Source of the DNA: CAZTDU01 sp964617355
GTDB taxonomy: Bacteria > Pseudomonadota > Gammaproteobacteria > Burkholderiales > SG8-39
Reading direction: 5' to 3'
DNA: 64,000 nt
NCBI GenBank assembly: GCA_964617355.1
Contig: CAZTXP010000146.1
Coordinates: 6,371-70,370, forward strand
A model generated the notes under the pieces. It saw only the letters and a program-made list of their open reading frames with translations. It made no database searches and was not told the origin of the DNA. A program made the position numbers and the translations under genes. Positions 58,648-64,000 of the stretch are shown here, in pieces. Within the stretch, counting starts at the first letter, position 1; the number at the start of each line of letters is the position of its first letter.

Positions 58648-60549
58648 CTACTTCTTCGTGCTCTCGAGCGGCGTCGGCGATCGCTCGATGTACATCTCCG
58701 AAGTGACGCCTCCGGCCGTCTGGTCCCCGGGCTTCGGCGGGATGTAGCCGCTGACGCGCGAAACAATCGTCAGCTTCCGGTCGCAGAGCTCGAATGTCCA
58801 GCGCTCGATGGAGGTGAACCGGTTTGTCGCCGACGGGGCCTGCGCGCATTCGACCAGCGCTACGTCGACGGTGCTGCACGCCGCCTCCGTCTTCGCGTAT
58901 GCCTGCATGCGGTCCATCAGGGAGGCGACCTCCGGCATCACGTCGGGGCAGCGCTTGCCCGCGTAGGCCGGCGGTACGCCGGCCGGCGCCGGACGTGCAA
59001 CGGCGGGGCGCGGCGATTCCCCGGAGAAGAGGGGCGGCACCGTGTAGGCCACCGGGTCCGCGCGCGTCGCCGCGGGGGAGAACGTGGTGTTGACCAGGGT
59101 CGTGCGGCCATAGCCGAAATTCCGCGTGCCCTCGACCGCGTAGATCACGGGCCCGGCGGAATGGCTGACCTCGACGGATCCGCGGGTCACGTATACGCCA
59201 GGCACGAACGGCGTGCCGACAGGGCCGCTCTCGTGGGACAGCGACACCGGACCGTCGGCGATCACGATGAGGCCGCCGCCATGCGCGATCTCGACCGGGC
59301 CGCGCGCGATGATGATCGAGTTGCGCGCGACGCCGACCTTTACCGCCCCGTCGGCCACCAGGATCGTTTCGGAGAGCCGGACGGATTCAGCGAAGCCCGG
59401 CTCCACCTGCAACCGCGCGGAGCCGATGAACGCGTACTTTGCCTGCAGGTCGGGAGGCAACTGGAGCGCCTCGAACACGCGGCGCACGGCCTGCACGACC
59501 CGGGCCCTCGGAACTTGCGCGGCAGGCACGCCCGCCAGGGCGAGCGCGTCCTCGGCGGCGAATGCCGTCGGCCTCGCTGGCAACGGACGCGGTTGGCGAG
59601 CAGGCTGAGCGCCAGACTGCACGACGATCGAGTGGTCGTAGAGCGGCTCGCCGGCCGGCGTCGCCTTGCCCGTGCGCTTCGACTCCACCCGTACGTTCAT
59701 CTCCTTGCCGCACATCTGCAAGGCCCACAGCTCCCTCGACCCGGACTTGTCGGCCCCGGCGTCCTCCTGTTCGCAGCGCACGACGGCGGAGTCGACCTTC
59801 GTGCAGTTGCCCATGCGGCGTGCGTGCGGCAACAGCTGCGAGAGCACGTTCGTGTTGTCGGCGATCGCCGTCTTGCAGCGGACGCCGGAGTGCAGCACCG
59901 ACTCGCCCGAGTCCACCTGCATGCCGCCATCCTCCGGCGGCCGGATCGGCTCGCCCTGGAACAGCGGCGGCCGGGTGTACAGGTAGGCCAGGTAGCCGCC
60001 CTCGATCTTCACCGCGGAGTTGTATGCCGTGAACGGCTCGCTCGAAGTGACCTTCGCGCCGTCGACCGCATAGACGATCGGCGAGACGCCGCTGTCGATG
60101 GCGATTGCCCGGCGCGCGACATAGATCCCCGGGGTCGATTCCCGGGCGATCCGGACGTTGCCGCGAGAAACGACGACCGCGTTGCGCGCATCGCCGATCT
60201 CTACGTCGCCTTCGGCGACGACGAGCGTGCCATTCGCGCTGCCCAGCTTGACCGCCCCTGCCGCCAGCAGGATCAGCGGACCTGTCGTGGGCAGGTTGGC
60301 GCCATGCGTCGCGCGCCGGATCGGCGCGGTCCTCAGATTGACGACTGCCGCCCGGCGGTCATCCGCCACCTCGAGCCGCTCGAGCATGCCGTCGAGCGCA
60401 TCGTGGACGCTCGCCGGAGTCGCGCGCGCCTGCAGTCGCGCCGCGAAGGCGAGCACATTTTCGCCTCGGAACACCGATTGGGCGCCGCCCGTGAGCGGCA
60501 GCGCCATGAATCCCAAGGCCAGTCCCGTGACCGCGAGCACTCGCAACAT
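58648..60549 (-). CDS. Exported protein with two tandem homologous halves, unknown family
   Basis: A 633-aa protein with signal peptide MLRVLAVTGLALGFMALPLTGGAQS. Two halves align: AVKLGSANGTLVVAEGDVEI / AVKVGVARNSIIIARGPVEI, GIYVARRAIAIDSGVSPIVYAVDG / GVYVTRGSVEVSHSAGPVIYAVEG, YTRPPLFQGE / YTVPPLFSGE, and WALQMCGKEMNVRV / WTFELCDRKLTIVS. Each half looks like a short-repeat beta-solenoid followed by a Cys-containing globular part. No known family recognised. Start 60549 chosen for the signal peptide. Confidence 0.7.
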   Translation of the reverse strand: MLRVLAVTGLALGFMALPLTGGAQSVFRGENVLAFAARLQARATPASVHDALDGMLERLEVADDRRAAVVNLRTAPIRRATHGANLPTTGPLILLAAGAVKLGSANGTLVVAEGDVEIGDARNAVVVSRGNVRIARESTPGIYVARRAIAIDSGVSPIVYAVDGAKVTSSEPFTAYNSAVKIEGGYLAYLYTRPPLFQGEPIRPPEDGGMQVDSGESVLHSGVRCKTAIADNTNVLSQLLPHARRMGNCTKVDSAVVRCEQEDAGADKSGSRELWALQMCGKEMNVRVESKRTGKATPAGEPLYDHSIVVQSGAQPARQPRPLPARPTAFAAEDALALAGVPAAQVPRARVVQAVRRVFEALQLPPDLQAKYAFIGSARLQVEPGFAESVRLSETILVADGAVKVGVARNSIIIARGPVEIAHGGGLIVIADGPVSLSHESGPVGTPFVPGVYVTRGSVEVSHSAGPVIYAVEGTRNFGYGRTTLVNTTFSPAATRADPVAYTVPPLFSGESPRPAVARPAPAGVPPAYAGKRCPDVMPEVASLMDRMQAYAKTEAACSTVDVALVECAQAPSATNRFTSIERWTFELCDRKLTIVSRVSGYIPPKPGDQTAGGVTSEMYIERSPTPLESTKK

Positions 60550-60658
60550 GGCCGGTCGGGATCCCGGCGCGTGCGCTTGGATGTCCGAAGGGGTAGTCAA
60601 GGATCGCGATGTCGACTGGAAAAGGCGGAGCCTCATGGATTCGGCAGAACGGGGACGG

Positions 60659-61189
60659 TCAATTCTTCGGCGGTACGCACGACGGGTCTCCGGACGATGC
60701 ATCGATCCGCGCGCCTCGGTGGATTGCCGTGCCGCGAATGCAGGTGGGCCGGCATCCCATGTCGTACTCGGTGACCTGGGCGGGCTTTCCGCAGCTGGAC
60801 GCGTTCGTGCAGGTCCATTTCTCCCATTCGTGTCCGACGGCCCGTTCGAAGACCAGTTCGTCTACCGCCACGCGCGCCGCTGCAGGCGACATTTCCTTCG
60901 TGACCCATACCTCGAAGTAGTGCTCGGCGCTGTTCCCGTGGCACTCGCGCTTCCATGCCGCGTGGATCCAGAGCGGTCCCTTGCGGTCGCCATCCAGTTC
61001 GAACGTCACGGGCCGGACCCGGCCAGCCCCGCGCTGCCGAGCTTCTTCGTTGGCGCTTGCATGGTGGATGGACGACGAGCGCTGCCCCTCCGCGACATAC
61101 AGAGGCTTTGCCCGCAGGTGATCATCGTGCATAGCGCAACCCGCGCAGGCGGAAAGCGCGATCGCGACGGTCATATGCTGTAGGTTCAT
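60659..61189 (-). CDS. Lipoprotein of unknown function
   Basis: A 176-aa protein with lipobox ACAGC. The mature part has HEWEKWTCTNASSCGKPAQVTEYDMGC and several other Cys, matching the general pattern WxFxLC/WTCTN seen in the neighbouring tandem-domain protein's globular parts. It runs in the same direction, 109 bp upstream of that gene. Function unknown. Confidence 0.65.
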   Translation of the reverse strand: MNLQHMTVAIALSACAGCAMHDDHLRAKPLYVAEGQRSSSIHHASANEEARQRGAGRVRPVTFELDGDRKGPLWIHAAWKRECHGNSAEHYFEVWVTKEMSPAAARVAVDELVFERAVGHEWEKWTCTNASSCGKPAQVTEYDMGCRPTCIRGTAIHRGARIDASSGDPSCVPPKN

Positions 61190-61390
61190 CGCGGCGGACT
61201 CCGGGTGCGCGGGAAATCCGTCCCGGCGGGCGGCACGAAGTATGGTACTGCTCGGGGTCGGGTGTTCCAATCGCGATTCGGGCCGATGGGAATATGTACA
61301 CCGAAGGTCGCTAAGTGTCGGGTCTCCGAGACGGGAGTGCTTGTCTGCGAACGCATCGACACTGGGAGCGCGAATGACTATCGTCTCCCC
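61190..61390. other. Divergent intergenic region before the dehalogenase gene
   Basis: 201 bp without an ORF of note. It contains a short palindrome GTCTC-C-GAGAC at 61322-61332, about 60 nt before the dehalogenase ATG, which could be a regulator site. No clear sigma70 hexamers were found. Confidence 0.3.
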
Positions 61391-62275
61391 ATGCGCACCC
61401 CCGACTCCCGCTTCGCCAACCTCCCCGGTTTCCCCTGGTCACCGAGGTACTGGGAGTGGAAGGGCCTGCGCGGGCACTACCTCGACGAGGGCGCGGGCGA
61501 CAGGACGCTGCTCTGCCTGCACGGCGAGCCGACGTGGAGCTACCTGTACCGCAGGATGATCCCGCCGTTCCTCGCGGCGGGCTGGCGGGTGGTGGCGCCG
61601 GATTTCCTCGGCTTCGGCCGCTCGGACAAGCCGGAGGACGAGGGCTTCTACACCTTCGACATGCACCGGGCGTTCCTGCTCGATTTCGTCGAGCGGATGG
61701 ATCTCGAGCACGTGGCGCTGGCCGTGCAGGACTGGGGCGGGCTGATCGGCCTGACGCTGCCGATGGAGGCCCCCGCGCGCTACGAGCGGCTGCTCATCAT
61801 GAACACCGCGCTCGGCACGGGCGAATCCCCGCTCACCCCGGGCTTCATCGCGTGGCGCGACTACGTGGCGAAGACGCCGAGCATGGACTGCGGAAAGCTC
61901 CTCGCGCGCGCCTGCCCGCATCTAAGCGAGGCCGAGGCGCTCGCCTACGAGGCGCCGTTCCCCGACGCGGCGTCGAAGGCCGGCGTGCGGCGCTTCCCGC
62001 AGCTCGTGCCCGACCGGCCCGACGCGCCGGGCGCGGCGGTCTCCCGCCGCGCGCGCGACTGGTGGCGCAGCGCGTGGCAGGGCGAGACCTTCATGGCGAT
62101 CGGCGCGAAGGACCCGGTGCTCGGCCCGCCGGTGATGCACGCGCTGCGCTCGATCATCCGCGGCTGCCCGGAACCGTGGATCCACCCCGAGGGCGGGCAT
62201 TTCCTGCAGGAGTGGGGTGGGGAGGTGGCGGGGGAGGTGCTAGGACGGTGGCGCAAGTGTCGAGCGGATTCCTAG
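61391..62275 (+). CDS. Haloalkane dehalogenase, DhlA-like (HLD-I)
   Basis: A 294-aa enzyme hydrolysing C-halogen bonds of haloalkanes. Nucleophile Asp and halide-binding Trp in VQDWGGLIGLTLPM, HGEPTWSYLYRRMIPPF, acid Asp in FMAIGAKDPVLGP and His in GGHFLQEWG follow the DhlA pattern closely, as do LTEAEA-type cap residues (LSEAEALAYEAPFPD..AGVRRFPQ). Start ATG 61391 matches the duplicate at 56429. It has no co-oriented neighbours. Substrate range (for example 1,2-dichloroethane) cannot be told from sequence. Confidence 0.9.
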   Translation: MRTPDSRFANLPGFPWSPRYWEWKGLRGHYLDEGAGDRTLLCLHGEPTWSYLYRRMIPPFLAAGWRVVAPDFLGFGRSDKPEDEGFYTFDMHRAFLLDFVERMDLEHVALAVQDWGGLIGLTLPMEAPARYERLLIMNTALGTGESPLTPGFIAWRDYVAKTPSMDCGKLLARACPHLSEAEALAYEAPFPDAASKAGVRRFPQLVPDRPDAPGAAVSRRARDWWRSAWQGETFMAIGAKDPVLGPPVMHALRSIIRGCPEPWIHPEGGHFLQEWGGEVAGEVLGRWRKCRADS

Positions 62276-62359
62276 AGCGCTTTGACATCACACCGAAACG
62301 ATCCAAAACTGCGTTCTCGTTGGTGCAAGTGCAGACGCTGCTGCTATAGCATCCGACTT

Positions 62360-63919
62360 TCACTCTGGTTCTTCTAGATTTAGGCCGTGCTTTGTCAAAT
62401 CAATGCCTAGATCACGAAGAATTGAGTGTGCGCGACGACGCCCTTTCTTGCTATCACCCGCAGACGAAATCGCCACTTCGACCAGCTTACTTTCGAGATC
62501 GCTTGAGCGTGCGCGTTCCGACTCAAGCTCCTTCTCAATCTCCGCAGCTGCATCGACCCAATGTTCTACGCGGCGATCTAGAGAAAAGCCGGCGTCCTTT
62601 GCTGTTCTTACAAGATCAAGTACCGCGTCTGCATGAACATCCGGGTCATCCGTGCGCGCGGCCTGCCTAACGCTTGACAGCTTTTCCCGCAGGCTTTCAC
62701 GAAGATCCCATTCCAACTTGGGCAAGAACTCAGAAGATAGATCGACTCCGTTGGCCGTAAGCTCGGTGATTTCGTGATTCATTAAGTGCGCTGCTGCGGA
62801 TATTGCTGGATTAAACAGAAGAGAAACGACATCACTATCGTCAATGACTGCGCCGCACGTGAACTCGGCTAATTCCGGAAGCGTATGCGTAAAGACGTGA
62901 ACCTTCGCTAGCGGAGGCCAATGGGGTGAGTTCTCGGCAATTACGAATGCACGATCCTCGCTGACCAGGTAGCCAACTGGTACCGACTGTCCGCCGTCCT
63001 TCGCGGGGTGTGCAAAGTACATCGCCATGCGAATGTCATCGCGCACACGCTGTAGCTTTTGAGCTTCCTCACGAAACTCCGCTTTCATCCTCGATTGCTC
63101 TTTCCCTTCAACCAAGTAGGCGCTGAGTTCGTTAAGCTTTTCAGCGGAACTTTCGGGGATTTCGATTTCCGAGATGCGTACGAAATCTAGTTGTCGCGAA
63201 AGCAGGTGAAGGATGTAATCGAACGATGAGGTATCTCGATTGTAGCGAGCCCAATAGTTAGACCAATCTCCCTTGAATGCGCCATTCCTTTTCGCAAAAT
63301 AGAATCCGCGTACGATCGCGCTCCAGACATTGCCGTCCACCATCGCGGGCGACATTCGGAGAAGTGAATTCTCGAAGCGATGAAACGTTCTGTCGGCGCG
63401 AGATATGTGGTCGGCGACTTCTAGCAAGACCTTGTCCGTAACGGCGAATTTGACGCCCGCATCATTAATTGCCTTTGCCGAGATTCGCAATGCGCGAGCT
63501 TCGGGTAGGTCGTCAACGATGGTATTCAGGACGGCGTCGGTGTCTAGTGCAATCAGTGATCGCTGCATCACTGTTTGCTGCCACCGGCGACCCAGCGGAT
63601 CAAGATTTCGAATCGCTAACGCACTGTATGTTCGGACAAATGGCGCGAGCTGCTTCCAGTTCTCCGGAATCTCCACAAAACCAGCGACGGCAATTAGGGC
63701 GGTAGTGCCGACTTCGGCGGGAAGATCCTTGGCAAGAATTGGGCGAAGGTCCTGTACTGTGCTTGCTGCAGTTGCGGGGATATCTTTGTCCGGCTGAATT
63801 GGTCCATACGCCCTTAGTAATGAAAGGACCGCTCGGCGCAAATTTCGTTCCAGGTATCCAGAGAGGGCCCCGGAAATCTGGGCATGGGGATAAGTGGAGC
63901 TCTGCTCTAATGGGCGCAT
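62360..63919 (-). CDS. Large protein of unknown function with PIN-like segment, low GC
   Basis: A 519-aa protein, clearly poorer in GC than all neighbours, with codon use to match. Residues about 110-175 (SLIALDTDAVLNTIVDDLPEARAL .. FAVTDKVLLEVADH) look like the first half of a PIN-type nuclease with Asp and Glu in place; VIDDSDVVSLLF further on may give other acidic ligands. The middle and C-terminal parts are helical and charged, ending in coiled coil (EIEKELESERARSSDLESKL). Its start lies about 20 bp from an insertion sequence. The PIN call is tentative. Confidence 0.55.
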   Translation of the reverse strand: MRPLEQSSTYPHAQISGALSGYLERNLRRAVLSLLRAYGPIQPDKDIPATAASTVQDLRPILAKDLPAEVGTTALIAVAGFVEIPENWKQLAPFVRTYSALAIRNLDPLGRRWQQTVMQRSLIALDTDAVLNTIVDDLPEARALRISAKAINDAGVKFAVTDKVLLEVADHISRADRTFHRFENSLLRMSPAMVDGNVWSAIVRGFYFAKRNGAFKGDWSNYWARYNRDTSSFDYILHLLSRQLDFVRISEIEIPESSAEKLNELSAYLVEGKEQSRMKAEFREEAQKLQRVRDDIRMAMYFAHPAKDGGQSVPVGYLVSEDRAFVIAENSPHWPPLAKVHVFTHTLPELAEFTCGAVIDDSDVVSLLFNPAISAAAHLMNHEITELTANGVDLSSEFLPKLEWDLRESLREKLSSVRQAARTDDPDVHADAVLDLVRTAKDAGFSLDRRVEHWVDAAAEIEKELESERARSSDLESKLVEVAISSAGDSKKGRRRAHSILRDLGIDLTKHGLNLEEPE

Positions 63920-63941
63920 AGGCGTCCGAGGAGAGAGAGCG

Positions 63942-64000
63942 ATGAGAAGGCCCCGCCGCAACCACACAGCGGCATTCAAGGCGAAGGTGGCGATCGCCGC
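63942..64000 (+). mobile_element. IS3-family transposase OrfA, 5' end (cut by window)
   Basis: ATG 63942 preceded by GAGGAGAGAGAG opens MRRPRRNHTAAFKAKVAIAA, the typical start of the HTH transposase OrfA of IS3-family elements (R.NH..AFKAKVA.AA). The left terminal repeat should lie a few tens of bases upstream, around 63911-63940, next to or inside the start of the PIN-like gene. Only 59 bp are visible. Confidence 0.75.

Overview
The window is GC-rich chromosomal DNA (except about 62.3-63.9 kb). It probably comes from a betaproteobacterium of the Burkholderiales/Rhodocyclales type. The reasons are two Bug-family (TctC-like) periplasmic receptors, a complete LivKHMGF importer, a Ralstonia-type soluble NAD-linked [NiFe] hydrogenase and the dense, overlapping gene packing. 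No rRNA, replication origin or CRISPR array was seen.

Layout. 0-6.3 kb: a PAS-domain regulator (cut by the left edge), an HTH-receiver response regulator, an ArsC/Spx-like reductase, a TAXI-type binding protein, an ArfB-like release factor whose GGQ reads GGH, and an outer-membrane barrel gene broken by one amber codon next to a FecR-domain protein. 6.3-11.6 kb: livKHMGF plus an SDR dehydrogenase. 11.8-25.7 kb: mixed metabolic and envelope genes (tannase-like lipoprotein, MliC-like and glycine-zipper lipoproteins, Bug receptor, Sel1 protein, CinA, aldo/keto reductase, degenerate sensor kinase, MFS carrier, epoxide-hydrolase-like enzyme, ICL/PEP-mutase family enzyme, and a four-gene membrane operon). 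25.7-35.4 kb: one leftward operon hoxFUYHW-hypABFCDE. It is preceded by an FNR-type box placed as in a class II activated promoter. It encodes a HypA with its zinc domain cleanly missing and a HypF reduced to its Kae1-like half. 35.5-41.98 kb: a 2-hydroxyacid dehydrogenase coupled to a secreted CHAT protein, a GGDEF-hemerythrin fusion, and selD, which is itself a selenoprotein gene with an in-frame UGA and a SECIS-like hairpin. 42-49 kb: a nucleotidyltransferase/small-protein pair, a GntR-controlled Bug receptor plus sulfatase-family hydrolase, and peptidases.

49.3-53 kb is the most unusual stretch. All on the minus strand are a promoter with two GAAATTTC palindromes, a 16-codon ORF, a terminator, a 38-codon gene, a second terminator, five tRNA or tRNA-like genes that are almost abutted and partly abnormal, a slipin/SPFH gene, a third terminator and an AAA+ ATPase. 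It resembles RNA-repair-associated tRNA/slipin loci, but no rtcA, rtcB or rtcR lies in the window.

53-56.9 kb is a recombination patchwork. It holds an intact RelE/Phd-type pair, a HigA and a second antitoxin whose toxins have been decapitated, a second nucleotidyltransferase pair, and fragments duplicated from genes about 5 kb away on either side. 57-61.2 kb holds three exported proteins of unknown function, one made of two tandem homologous halves. The window ends with a DhlA-like haloalkane dehalogenase, a lower-GC PIN-like protein and the start of an IS3-family transposase.

Because there were no search tools, names rest on motifs, length and context read directly from the sequence. Start codons were chosen by Shine-Dalgarno match, overlap with the previous gene and family length.
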